Positions 1-7,940 of a stretch of 64,000 bases of DNA are shown here, in pieces. The notes beneath the pieces were generated by a model. That model had not been told where the DNA came from, did not search any database, and worked only from the letters and a program-made list of their open reading frames with translations. The first letter of the stretch is position 1; each line of letters begins with the position of its first letter. The translations under genes were made by a program, and so were the position numbers. Source of the stretch: Porphyrobacter sp. AAP60 (GTDB taxonomy: Bacteria > Pseudomonadota > Alphaproteobacteria > Sphingomonadales > Sphingomonadaceae); the NCBI RefSeq assembly GCF_001296025.1, contig NZ_LJHV01000002.1, positions 682,001 through 746,000 on the forward strand, in the 5' to 3' direction.

Positions 1-227
1 CGGACGCGCAGGATTTCTTCCTTGCCATCGCCTGCAATGCCGAGCTGCTTGGACAAAACATCCTGTACATCGACATAGACCCGCGCCTTGGACTCATAGG
101 AATTGGGGATCATCGCGATCACCAGCCAACCCAGCAGGCACACGCCCCAGGCCACGGCAATCGCCAGCCACCGCCGGTGCCAGACCGACCAGAGCGCTGC
201 GCGCAGTTCGTCAAAGATGTCGCTCAT
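1..227 (-). CDS. XrtA-system polysaccharide chain length determinant, N-terminal fragment
   Basis: Only the first 75 codons lie in the window; the gene runs off the left edge. The start reads MSDIFDELRAALWSVWHRRW, followed by a hydrophobic segment at about residues 19-41 and then a motif of the Wzz type (residues 47-55, PNSYESKAR, then VYVDVQDVL). This is the N-terminal membrane anchor of the Wzz/GNVR proteins that set polysaccharide chain length at the inner membrane, here of the exosortase-A-associated class. It follows the export lipoprotein by 17 bp in the same direction, so the two are probably co-transcribed. Function is inferred from the N-terminus and neighbours only. Confidence 0.8.
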   Translation of the reverse strand, partial: MSDIFDELRAALWSVWHRRWLAIAVAWGVCLLGWLVIAMIPNSYESKARVYVDVQDVLSKQLGIAGDGKEEILRV

Positions 228-244
228 GCCCGCAGCCGCCCCCT

Positions 245-886
245 TTAGAACCGGCTTTCGGGGATGATGATGGTATCGCCCGGCATCAGCATCACATTCG
301 CCGAAGCATCACCCTTGCGGATCAGATCCGACAGGCGGAGCCGGTATTCGACCTGCTTGCCGGTTTCGCGGTCAAGCCGGATCAGCTTGGCACGGTTGCC
401 GGCGGCAAATTCATTCAGTCCGCCCACCGCGATCATCGCATCAAGCACAGTCATGTTGGCGCGGAACGGCAGCGAAGCCGGCTGCCCGGTCGCACCGATA
501 ATCCGCACCTGCTGGGTAAAGTTGCCTTCGGGCGTGTTGACGATGACCGATACGATCGGTTGTTCGATATATTTGGAAAGCTCGCCCGCGATGTATTCCT
601 GCAGTTCGGTCGAGGTTTTGCCCACCGCCGGAATGTCCTGCACCAGCGGGATCGTCAGCCGCCCGTCAGGCCGCACGCGCACCTTGTCGGCGCTGAGTTC
701 GGGATTGCGCCAGACGTGGATTGTAATCTCGTCGAGCGGGCCGATGGTGTATTCCTCGCTCGGTGCGATGGTGTTGCTGGAATAGTTTGCTGTGGGCAAC
801 TGCGCGCCTCCGCTGGCGCAGGCCGACAGCAGTGCCGAAGCAAGGCCAAGAGCCGCGATGCGGGAAAGGGGCAGAGGGTAAAGCAT
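245..886 (-). CDS. Polysaccharide export lipoprotein (Wza-like, XrtA-associated)
   Basis: A 213-residue outer-membrane polysaccharide export protein. The N-terminus has a lipoprotein signal with lipobox LLSAC (Cys about 23). A Poly_export domain covers about residues 45-125 (YTIGPLDEITIHVWRNPELS, then RVRPDGRLTIPL) and an SLBB-type beta-grasp region follows at about 127-210, ending in MLMPGDTIIIPES. The short length and single SLBB domain fit the exosortase-A-associated EPS exporters. It would form the outer-membrane end of the channel whose inner-membrane partner is the chain-length protein just downstream. A 190-bp gap separates it from the decarboxylase upstream, so it may have its own promoter. 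Confidence 0.9.
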   Translation of the reverse strand: MLYPLPLSRIAALGLASALLSACASGGAQLPTANYSSNTIAPSEEYTIGPLDEITIHVWRNPELSADKVRVRPDGRLTIPLVQDIPAVGKTSTELQEYIAGELSKYIEQPIVSVIVNTPEGNFTQQVRIIGATGQPASLPFRANMTVLDAMIAVGGLNEFAAGNRAKLIRLDRETGKQVEYRLRLSDLIRKGDASANVMLMPGDTIIIPESRF

Positions 887-949
887 TGGTCAGGGATCCT
901 TGGCCGTGTTGCGTGCGGGGGGCGCGTGCACCATGCAGGAGCGACCTGC

Positions 950-982
950 GACACGAGACCCCCGGTCATTGGGTCTCTTGTC
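950..982 (-). promoter_or_regulatory. Imperfect inverted repeat in the leader of the export gene
   Basis: Positions 950-961 (GACACGAGACCC) and 971-982 (GGGTCTCTTGTC) form a 12-bp dyad with one mismatch and a 9-nt loop. It lies in the 190-bp gap between the decarboxylase stop and the export-lipoprotein start, about 65 bp upstream of that start. On the minus strand no T-run follows, so it does not look like an intrinsic terminator. It could be an operator or a leader stem. Nothing else in the gap is recognisable. Confidence 0.4.
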
Positions 983-1076
983 GCCGGAAATGGTGAACAT
1001 ATTGTTAGTTATACAGGCCAGAATCCGGCCCCATCCCGCTTTGGGACAGGGTAAAATCGCCGATTAACGCCGCGGT

Positions 1077-2303
1077 TCAGACCAGAATTTCGGCCGCCGG
1101 GCCGTGGCCCAGAAAAGCGCTGGGGCTGGCAGTCGCACCGTAGGCTCCGGCGCAGAACACCGCGACCAGATCGCCAACATCGGCCTGCGGCATCATTGCG
1201 GCGTCGGCCAGCCTGTCGAGCGGGGTGCACAGGCAGCCGACGATGTTGACTTCCTCTGTTGCCTCCATCGCGTAACGGGTTGCAATCGCAGAAGGATAAT
1301 TGCGGCGCACCACGGTGCCGAAATTGCCCGATGCCGCCAATTGGTGGTGCAACCCGCCATCGGTAATCAGGTATGTCACCCCGTGGCTAATCTTGCGGTC
1401 GATCACGCGGGTGAGATAGACCCCCGCTTCACCGACCAGATAGCGGCCCAGTTCGATGCACAATTCGGTATCGGATAGCACCGACGGAAGGTGCGCCGCC
1501 CGCTCCGCCAGCGCCGCGCCCACCTTGGCGAGATCGACCGGCTCGTCACCGGGGAAATAGGGGATACCCAGACCGCCGCCCATGTTCAGTTTGGGCAGGC
1601 CGTAGCCGATATCATCGGCAAGATTCGCAGCCAGTTCCAGAACATTGCCCTGCGCTTCGATGATCGCGTCTGCGCTGAGTGTCTGGCTGCCGGAGAAGAT
1701 GTGCAAGCCGCGCCATTCGGCCCCTTGGGTTATCACATCACGCGCCAGAGCGGGCACCCGTTCGGCATCCACGCCGAACTGCTTGGCCCCGCCGCCCATT
1801 TTCATGCCAGAACCCTTCATTTCGAAACTGGGGTTTACCCGGATCGCAATGCGAGGTGCCTTGCCGAGCCTTTGCCCGATCGCGAGCGCCCGCGCGGCCT
1901 CGCCTTCGCTTTCGCAATTGAGCGTGACGCCTACGGCAATCGCGGCTTCCAACTCGTCGTCACGCTTGCCCGGCCCGGCGAAGCTGATGCGCGCCGGATC
2001 GATCCCGACCGCCGTGCACAGCGCCAATTCGCCTGACGAGGCAATGTCGAACCCGTCCACCAGCGGCGCCATATGGCCGATCACGGCGAGGTGCGGGTTG
2101 GCCTTGACCGCAAAGTTCAATCCGACCCGCCTTGGCAAAGCCGCTCGCAAATCCGCCACACGCGCATCCAGATGGGCGCGTGAATAGACGAACAAGGGCG
2201 TGCGCCCGGCTTCGGCCGCCAGTTCGCTCGCGCGCTTGCCGCCGATGGCGAGTTCGCCGCCGATGGTTTCGTATCCGGCGGGGATCGGGCCGACGGGCTT
2301 CAT
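1077..2303 (-). CDS. PLP-dependent decarboxylase, exosortase A system-associated
   Basis: A 408-residue fold-III pyridoxal-phosphate decarboxylase related to diaminopimelate and ornithine decarboxylases. The PLP lysine is in FAVKANPH (about residue 67), and the glycine-rich phosphate-binding segment is NMGGGLGIPY (about 241-250). The C-terminal barrel carries the CTPLDRLAD segment, where DAP decarboxylases have the active-site Cys. This subclass is a regular member of XrtA clusters; its amino-acid substrate is unknown to me. Its start overlaps the end of the ligase gene by 4 bp (ATGA), which implies translational coupling; the pair probably makes or attaches an amino-acid-derived substituent of the exopolysaccharide. 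Confidence 0.88.
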   Translation of the reverse strand: MKPVGPIPAGYETIGGELAIGGKRASELAAEAGRTPLFVYSRAHLDARVADLRAALPRRVGLNFAVKANPHLAVIGHMAPLVDGFDIASSGELALCTAVGIDPARISFAGPGKRDDELEAAIAVGVTLNCESEGEAARALAIGQRLGKAPRIAIRVNPSFEMKGSGMKMGGGAKQFGVDAERVPALARDVITQGAEWRGLHIFSGSQTLSADAIIEAQGNVLELAANLADDIGYGLPKLNMGGGLGIPYFPGDEPVDLAKVGAALAERAAHLPSVLSDTELCIELGRYLVGEAGVYLTRVIDRKISHGVTYLITDGGLHHQLAASGNFGTVVRRNYPSAIATRYAMEATEEVNIVGCLCTPLDRLADAAMMPQADVGDLVAVFCAGAYGATASPSAFLGHGPAAEILV

Positions 2304-3859
2304 GCGTCAAATTCCTTATCGAGTTCAATCTGCAAGGCCGTGCGGTCAATCTTGCCGTTAGGGTTGATCGGCATCGCCGCACGCCAGTGTATCATCTTTG
2401 GCTGCATGAAATTGGGCAGATCGCGTTGCAACCGCTTCGGCAGATCGGCGCGGGCCGCCTCGTCACCGACACCGCGCACCACCAGATGCACCGCCTGCCC
2501 GAGCCGCGCATCGGCCACGCCCAATGCCACCGCCTCTGCTGCAAGACCAGTGGCGAGCGCGGCCTCCTCCACCTCCTGCGGGCTGATCCGGTTGCCCGCG
2601 CTCTTGATCATCGCATCGCGGCGACCGGCGAAATAGAGCAAGCCGTCTGCATCGCGCCGCACGCGGTCGCCCGACCACACCGCGGTGCCGCCGTAAGCCG
2701 ATTGGGCCGGCGCGGGCCTAAAGCGTTCGGCGGTGCGTTCCGGATCCTGCCAATAGCCTTGCGCCACCAGCGGGCCGCAATGCACCAACTCGCCTTCCTC
2801 GCCATCCGCCGCGACTTCGGCCGCATCGTTGATCACGAGAATCTCTGCGAAGGGTATCGCCTTACCCATTGAAGTCGGATGCGAATCGACCAATGCAGGA
2901 TCGAGGAATGTCGAACGGAAAGCCTCGGTCAGCCCATACATCGGGAACAGCCGCGCCTGCGGGAATATCCCGCGCAAGGAATGCACCAGATCAACCGTCA
3001 GCGCCCCGCCGCTATTGGTGAGGCGTCGCAGGGGCGCACTCGCTTCGGCGGGCCATTCGATCTCGGTCAGTTGCACCCACAAGGGCGGCACTGCGGCAAG
3101 CGTCGTCACCCCGTGCTTGGCGCAGGCCTTGGCGACATCCTTGGGAAACAGGAAATCCAGCGGCACCACACACCCGCCCGCAAACCATGTGCTCAAAAGC
3201 TGGTTCTGCCCGTAATCGAACGATAGCGGCAGCACTGCCAGCGTCACATCGTCTCGCTCAAGCCCCAGATAATGCGCCACCGCCACGGCGCCCAGCCACA
3301 TATTGGCATGGCTCAGCATCACGCCCTTGGGCCTGCCGGTCGATCCGGAAGTGTAGAGAATGGCGGCGAGTTCGGCTGGATCGGCCGCCGAAGGGCCAAG
3401 TTCGCGCCCTGCGGCAGCGGCAGCCGCCAGCGCTTCCGTCTCACCCAAGCCAGCGCAACCAGCAGGCAGATCGCCCGGCTCCAGCGAAGCGAGCCGCGAA
3501 CCTGTACCGATCAGAAGCCGCGCGCCGCTATCGGCAAGGATATGTGCCACCTGCGCGCGCTTGAGCATGGGATTGACCGGCACATGCACCAGCCCCGCCC
3601 GCGCTGCGGCGAGCGGAAGCAGGCAGGTCAATTCACCCTTGGCTGCCCAGCTTGCCACCCGCGCTCCACCCTGCGGCACCATTTGCGCCAGCCAACCCGC
3701 CAGCAGCGCAACACGCTGTCTTAACTGATTGTGGTTAAGCGTGGCATCGCGCAGCACCAGCGCCGGGCCATCCCCATGCCCGCTCATCCCGGCCAGTTCG
3801 GCCAGATGATCGAGCGGTCGCGGGAGAGGATCGGGCAGGTGCGGCATGAACGGGAGCAT
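2300..3859 (-). CDS. AMP-forming acyl-CoA ligase, exosortase A system-associated
   Basis: A member of the ANL adenylating superfamily. The phosphate-binding loop YTSGSTGRPKGVM, the MYGLTEAFRS region and the C-terminal GRRDAMIKSAGNRISPQEVE hinge are all present, ending with the catalytic lysine in NPNGKIDR. ATG at 3859 is preferred because GGA lies 5 nt upstream on the minus strand; ATG at 3847 and a longer reading from 3910 are also possible. In XrtA clusters this ligase accompanies the decarboxylase and an acyl carrier protein, suggesting that it activates a small acid and loads it onto the carrier at 4936. Its start is only about 10 bp from the divergent FemAB-like gene. Confidence 0.87.
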   Translation of the reverse strand: MLPFMPHLPDPLPRPLDHLAELAGMSGHGDGPALVLRDATLNHNQLRQRVALLAGWLAQMVPQGGARVASWAAKGELTCLLPLAAARAGLVHVPVNPMLKRAQVAHILADSGARLLIGTGSRLASLEPGDLPAGCAGLGETEALAAAAAAGRELGPSAADPAELAAILYTSGSTGRPKGVMLSHANMWLGAVAVAHYLGLERDDVTLAVLPLSFDYGQNQLLSTWFAGGCVVPLDFLFPKDVAKACAKHGVTTLAAVPPLWVQLTEIEWPAEASAPLRRLTNSGGALTVDLVHSLRGIFPQARLFPMYGLTEAFRSTFLDPALVDSHPTSMGKAIPFAEILVINDAAEVAADGEEGELVHCGPLVAQGYWQDPERTAERFRPAPAQSAYGGTAVWSGDRVRRDADGLLYFAGRRDAMIKSAGNRISPQEVEEAALATGLAAEAVALGVADARLGQAVHLVVRGVGDEAARADLPKRLQRDLPNFMQPKMIHWRAAMPINPNGKIDRTALQIELDKEFDA

Positions 3860-3868
3860 TCTTTTCCA

Positions 3869-4894
3869 GTGATCGAAACGCGGTATCACGACAGCGTTAA
3901 CGTCTTGCAAGCGCTGACTGCGAGCGGCACCGCTGCGCCCTTCGACCGCGCCGAATGGTATGCAATGCTGGCAGACACCGGGCTAACCCCGATGATTGCG
4001 ATGGCGAGCGATGCCGATGCCGCCGCCGCGCTCGCGCTGACCGAGGATCGCGGGCGAATCGCCCCCTTGCGCAACTGGTACAGTTTCACGTGGCGCGAAC
4101 TCGCTCCGGCGGGCGCTGCGGGTGAGCGGCTACTGCGCGCCATTGCCCAAGGGCTCAAACGGCGCGGCTGGCGGGTGACTCTCGAACCCGTGCCGGGCGA
4201 GGATGGATCGGCCACGCGCCTCGCCGAAGCATTCCGTTCAGCTGGCTGGCAGGTCGCGGTGGAGCAATGCGACAGCAACCATGTGCTTGATGTGCGCGGG
4301 CGCAATTTTGCCCAATATTGGGAAAGCCGCCCGGGAACCTTGCGCACCACATTGAAACGCAAGGCCAAAAAGGTCGAGACCGAAGTGCTGACCCGCTTCG
4401 ATCCGGCGGTGTGGGCCGAATATGAAACAATCTATGCTGCCAGCTGGAAGCCGGCGGAAGATCAACCCGCCATGCTGCGCGCTTTTGCCCAGGCCGAGGG
4501 CGCGGCGGGCCGCCTGCGAATGGGCGTGGCGCGAGCCGATGGGCTGGCAGTGGCCGCGCAGTGCTGGACAGTCGAAAATTCAATCGCCTACATCCACAAG
4601 CTCGCCCACCTTGAAAGCCACAAGCCACTGTCGGCAGGCACCACCTTGAGCGCGGCGCTGTTCCGCCACGTGATCGATTGCGACAAGGTAGCCATCGTGG
4701 ATTTCGGCACTGGCGATCAGAGTTACAAAGCGGACTGGATGGAACAGGTGCGCCCACGCTTCCGGATCGATTGTCTCGACCCGGCACAGCCGAAAAGCTG
4801 GGCGCCGCTTGCCAAGCGCAAGCTGCAGGCGTTGCGCGGATCGGCGGCGGCCCTGCCCGTTGCAAGCCTTGCACCCGCGCCCGCGCATGGCTAA
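3869..4894 (+). CDS. FemAB-like protein, XrtA/PEP-CTERM system-associated
   Basis: Read from GTG 3869, this is a 341-residue GNAT/FemAB-fold protein. The C-terminal half has the usual FemAB-like pattern: a basic segment TLKRKAKK (about residues 160-167), YETIYAASWKP, an interior IAYIHKLAH strand and a final DFGTGDQSYK motif. XrtA-linked members of this family are thought to add an aminoacyl or acyl group to the polysaccharide or a precursor; the donor is not known. An upstream in-frame extension to 3731 lies antisense to the ligase and is not family-like, so I reject it. The gene heads the plus-strand half of the cluster. Confidence 0.82.
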   Translation: MIETRYHDSVNVLQALTASGTAAPFDRAEWYAMLADTGLTPMIAMASDADAAAALALTEDRGRIAPLRNWYSFTWRELAPAGAAGERLLRAIAQGLKRRGWRVTLEPVPGEDGSATRLAEAFRSAGWQVAVEQCDSNHVLDVRGRNFAQYWESRPGTLRTTLKRKAKKVETEVLTRFDPAVWAEYETIYAASWKPAEDQPAMLRAFAQAEGAAGRLRMGVARADGLAVAAQCWTVENSIAYIHKLAHLESHKPLSAGTTLSAALFRHVIDCDKVAIVDFGTGDQSYKADWMEQVRPRFRIDCLDPAQPKSWAPLAKRKLQALRGSAAALPVASLAPAPAHG

Positions 4895-4935
4895 GCCCCG
4901 CGGCCACGGTCGCACGCAGGAACCAAGGTAGCGTC

Positions 4936-5244
4936 ATGGGCAGCACGCCATTCATCGAAGGTCAGTTGGACGAGGCAGCGCTCGACCGGCAGTTGAAGGC
5001 CCTGATCGCCGATGTCCTCGGCCTGGATCAGGCACAGGCTGCGGCGTTTGGCGCGGAGTCCGGCCTGTTTGGCCACCTGCCCGAACTCGATTCGATGGCC
5101 GTGGCCGGATTGCTGACCGAGATGGAAGACCGGCTCGGGATCGTGATCGACGATGATGATGTCGACGGCGAAATGCTGGAGACTTATGGCGGGCTGCTGG
5201 CCTTCGCGCAGGCCAAGCTAGACCCCCTCCAGACCCCGTCTTGA
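4936..5244 (+). CDS. Acyl carrier protein, exosortase A system-associated
   Basis: A 102-residue acidic carrier protein. The phosphopantetheine attachment serine is in PELDSMAVAG (about residue 54), followed by the helix LTEMEDRLGI and an acidic DDDDVDGEML stretch typical of ACPs. ATG 4936 starts the conserved part; a longer frame from 4678 only shadows the FemAB gene. It probably carries the acyl group activated by the ligase at 2300-3859. Its last codons (after AQAKL) lie inside an 11-bp DNA repeat array, so the C-terminal tail DPLQTPS may be shaped by DNA-level constraint rather than protein function. Confidence 0.88.
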   Translation: MGSTPFIEGQLDEAALDRQLKALIADVLGLDQAQAAAFGAESGLFGHLPELDSMAVAGLLTEMEDRLGIVIDDDDVDGEMLETYGGLLAFAQAKLDPLQTPS

Positions 5245-5263
5245 CCCCTTCCAGGCCCGTGCT
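5220..5263 (+). repeat. 11-bp tandem repeat array I (four units) beside a parS-like box
   Basis: Four units start at 5220, 5231, 5242 and 5253, exactly 11 bp apart: AGACCCCCTCC, AGACCCCGTCT, TGACCCCTTCC, AGGCCCGTGCT. They cross the stop codon of the acyl carrier protein gene and end 6 bp before the parS-like box at 5270. The same register and orientation recur at 18272 and, on the other strand, at 32997. Function unknown; a binding array for a DNA-binding protein is an inference. Confidence 0.7.
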
Positions 5264-5266
5264 TGC

Positions 5267-5944
5267 GTGATTTTCACGTGGAACATTCCCGCCCGTGATG
5301 GCGGTTTGGCCGGCGATGAAATGCTGCTGGCGTTTGATCGCGGGCGCACGGCGCGGGTGCTGATCTGTCCGGCGTGGTTCGATGAAGCAAACAAGCTGCG
5401 GCGCTTTACGGTCGAAGTGATGCGGCGGCTGGATGCGGCTGGGATCGACTCCCTCCTTCCCGATCTGCCGGGCTGCAACGAAAGCCTCGTAGCGCTTCAG
5501 AAACAGACACTTGGTGAATGGCGTTCAGGCATGGCAGCCGCTGCCCAATCGCTGAGTGCGACCCATGTTCTAGCGATCCGTGCGGGCGCGTTGGTGGCCC
5601 CCGCAGAACTTCCCGGCTGGCATTACGCCGCACAATCGGGGCCGAAACTGCTGCGCGGCATGATCCGCGCCCGCACCATCGCAGCGCGCGAGGCCGGGAT
5701 TTCCGAGACGTCCGAAGGCCTTATGGCCATTGGGCGAGAAAGCGGATTAATGCTGGGGGGTTGGCACATCGGGGCAAAAATGTTCCGCGAGCTTGAGATT
5801 GCCGAACCAACCGTCGCTCATAACCAGACCGAAATCGCCCAATCTCAAATCGGCGGCTCCGGCCTGTGGCTGCGCGCCGAGCCTGACGAAGATGCCGGTC
5901 AGGCTGACCGGCTCGCGGCGTTGATCGCGGACAGCATCGGATGA
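5267..5944 (+). CDS. Alpha/beta hydrolase-fold protein 2, exosortase A system-associated
   Basis: A 225-residue protein of the hydrolase-2 class found in XrtA clusters. The core fold is recognisable (VLICPAWFDEANKLRRF, then a strand ending DLPGCNES). At the position of the usual G-x-S-x-G nucleophile elbow it reads AIRAGAL, so the catalytic serine appears to be missing. It may therefore be a non-catalytic partner of the neighbouring hydrolase 1. The start is a GTG without a clear ribosome-binding site, and codons 2-6 coincide with a parS-like palindrome. The next in-frame methionine (residue 19) is an alternative start. Its stop overlaps the next start by ATGA. Confidence 0.82.
   Translation: MIFTWNIPARDGGLAGDEMLLAFDRGRTARVLICPAWFDEANKLRRFTVEVMRRLDAAGIDSLLPDLPGCNESLVALQKQTLGEWRSGMAAAAQSLSATHVLAIRAGALVAPAELPGWHYAAQSGPKLLRGMIRARTIAAREAGISETSEGLMAIGRESGLMLGGWHIGAKMFRELEIAEPTVAHNQTEIAQSQIGGSGLWLRAEPDEDAGQADRLAALIADSIG
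5270..5285 (-). other. parS-like ParB-binding site I (imperfect)
   Basis: On the minus strand the box reads TGTTCCACGTGAAAAT, which matches the universal parS consensus TGTTNCACGTGAAACA except for the last two bases. The CACGTG core is intact. It sits inside the first codons of hydrolase 2 and 6 bp after repeat array I. ParB binding is inferred from sequence; two mismatches in one half-site could weaken it. Confidence 0.5.
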
Positions 5945-6732
5945 GCCGCCTTTCGCACACCTTCGGCTGCGGCAGCCTGTTGCTTGCTGCCACGCTCGAC
6001 ACGGCACCGGGCACCGCTGGTCTCCTGATCATCAGCGGCGGCAACGAGATTCGTGCGGGTGCATTTGGCGGACAGGCCGACATGGCCTCCCGCATTGCCA
6101 GTGCGGGGTTTCCGGTATTTCGGTTTGACCGACGCGGGATTGGCGACAGCGAGGGCGAGAACCGCGGTTTCCGTAATTCTGCCAAGGATATAGCCGCCGC
6201 AATTGATGCATTTCGTGCGATGGCACCGCAAATTGGACGGGTGATCGCTTTCGGCAATTGCGATGCGGCTTCGGCGCTGATGCTGGCGGGCGGTGCGGGG
6301 TGCGACGGGCTTGTGTTGTCGAACCCGTGGACCATCGAACATGGCGAAGGCGGCAAGGCGGCCGATGACACCCCGCCCCCCGCCGCGATCCGCGCCCGCT
6401 ATCTGGAAAAGCTGAAGAACCCGCGTGAAATCATGCGGCTGCTTGGAGGAGGTGTAAATCTGGGCAAACTGGGTCGCGGCCTTGCCCGCTCGCTCAGCCC
6501 TGCTGCGCCGCCGTCCAGCCTGGCACAGGAGATGCGCGAAGGAATTACCAGCTTTTCCGGCGATGTCCGTATCCTGCTTGCTGCAGCGGACCGGACGGCG
6601 CAGGTGTTCGAAGCAGCATGGGATAAGGGCGATCCGCGCATCCACCGCTGCGAAGGCGCCGGCCACGCCTATGTCGAACCGGCGCACCGCGACTGGCTGG
6701 AAGCGCAGATCCTCGCCGCTCTGCGCGCCTAA
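5941..6732 (+). CDS. Alpha/beta hydrolase 1, exosortase A system-associated (Cys nucleophile)
   Basis: A 263-residue alpha/beta hydrolase of the XrtA-associated hydrolase-1 class. FRFDRRGIGDSEGENR (about residues 60-75) is the oxyanion-side loop. The nucleophile elbow reads AFGNCDAASA, with Cys in place of Ser as in dienelactone-hydrolase-like enzymes; the likely acid and base are in LLAAADRT and GAGHAYVEP. It overlaps hydrolase 2 by 4 bp (ATGA) and meets the RNA methyltransferase tail to tail with a 4-bp overlap. A role in releasing or transferring an acyl group during exopolysaccharide assembly is an inference from the cluster. Confidence 0.85.
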   Translation: MSRLSHTFGCGSLLLAATLDTAPGTAGLLIISGGNEIRAGAFGGQADMASRIASAGFPVFRFDRRGIGDSEGENRGFRNSAKDIAAAIDAFRAMAPQIGRVIAFGNCDAASALMLAGGAGCDGLVLSNPWTIEHGEGGKAADDTPPPAAIRARYLEKLKNPREIMRLLGGGVNLGKLGRGLARSLSPAAPPSSLAQEMREGITSFSGDVRILLAAADRTAQVFEAAWDKGDPRIHRCEGAGHAYVEPAHRDWLEAQILAALRA

Positions 6733-7940
6733 CGCTCGAACAGGCTAACAAGCTCGACATGGGTTGACCAGCGGAACTGGCCCACGGGCCGCAATCTGGT
6801 CAGCCGGAACCCGGCCTCAGCCAGCACAGCCGCATCGCGCGCCCAGCTGGCAGGATTGCAGCTGACATAGACCACGCGGGTCAACGTGCTCGCTGCAATC
6901 TCGGCAATCTGCGCCCGCGCTCCGGCCCGCGGAGGATCAAGCAGCACCGCATCGAAACGGTTCAATTCGTCTGGCTGAAGCGGGTTGCGGAACAGATCAC
7001 GGTGTAGCGCCAGCACAGTGCCCCCGGCCCGCGCTCCGGAGGATTTGCAGGCGAGGTGAGCAGCCCGCTCTGCCTCCACGGCGAGAACTTTGCGCCCCTC
7101 CCCCCGCAGCCCGAAGGCAAAGGTACCCAACCCGGCGAACAGATCGGCCACGATCTTGGACTCTGAGAGCCATTTAACGGCGTCGGCCACCATGCGGGCC
7201 TCTGCATCGGCCGTAGCCTGCAGGAACGCACCCGCAGGCAGTCCGACCGGCACGCCCGCGAGAGTAATCGTCACCGGCTCCGGTTCCCACACCGTTTCCG
7301 GCCCGTAGCCCTGATCGATGGTCAGGCGCGCAAGCCCCTGATCGCGCGCGAAATCGAGTGCAGCCTCGGTCGGCCCAAGCCCTTCGAGAGGGAATTGGGA
7401 AAGGTTCATCTCCACACCCTGATCGCCGAGCGTGAGGTCGATCCCGACCATGGCCTTGGGGCCATAGGCACCCACAAACCGCCGTAGCGGTGCGATCAGC
7501 GCGGCCAGTTGCGGGTGCAGCACCGGACATTCGGCCAGATCGACGATGCGGTGCGATCCGCCCTCCCGGTAACCGATCGCCGCGCCCTTGGCGATGCGCA
7601 GCCCGTGCAGCCCTGCGCGGCGGCGGGTTGCGGGCGGCGAAAGGTGCACGGGCAGCAATTCGGCAGGCTCCAGTCCCTGCCCCTTGGCGGCGTTGAGCAC
7701 ACGATCGCGCACGAAATCGGCCAGGGCGTCATCGTCAACATGCTGCAACTGGCACCCGCCGCAGGTGGAAAAGTGGCGACAGACAGGCGCGACGTGATGT
7801 GGCCCCGGCGTGATCACTCCGTCTTCGTCCACCAGGTCGCCCGGCACGGCTCCCGCGACATGACGACCGGAGGCGGCAACGCCGTCACCTTTGGCGGCGA
7901 GGCGGATGATGGGTTCGGAAATTGTCGCGCTTGCGTTCAT
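6729..7940 (-). CDS. RNA m5U methyltransferase, TrmA/RlmD family
   Basis: A 403-residue SAM-dependent 5-methyluridine methyltransferase. An N-terminal region carries the iron-sulfur cysteines C-R-H-F-S-T-C-G-G-C (about residues 53-62) plus a fourth Cys further on (AECPVLHP). The SAM-binding strand is VADLFAGLGTFAFGL, motif IV is LLDPPRAGA and the catalytic Cys is in VVYVSCNPAS. The cluster cysteines favour an RlmD-like 23S rRNA enzyme over TrmA, but the exact uridine cannot be read from sequence. It is the last gene of a tightly overlapping operon behind nnr (ATGA). Confidence 0.88.
   Translation of the reverse strand: MNASATISEPIIRLAAKGDGVAASGRHVAGAVPGDLVDEDGVITPGPHHVAPVCRHFSTCGGCQLQHVDDDALADFVRDRVLNAAKGQGLEPAELLPVHLSPPATRRRAGLHGLRIAKGAAIGYREGGSHRIVDLAECPVLHPQLAALIAPLRRFVGAYGPKAMVGIDLTLGDQGVEMNLSQFPLEGLGPTEAALDFARDQGLARLTIDQGYGPETVWEPEPVTITLAGVPVGLPAGAFLQATADAEARMVADAVKWLSESKIVADLFAGLGTFAFGLRGEGRKVLAVEAERAAHLACKSSGARAGGTVLALHRDLFRNPLQPDELNRFDAVLLDPPRAGARAQIAEIAASTLTRVVYVSCNPASWARDAAVLAEAGFRLTRLRPVGQFRWSTHVELVSLFER

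Noticed and set aside
4087-4092. CACGTG with a good left half-site (AGTTTCACGTGG) inside the FemAB-like gene, a possible fourth parS.
   Set aside because: The right half (GCGCG) does not match and no 11-bp repeat lies nearby; explained as coding sequence.
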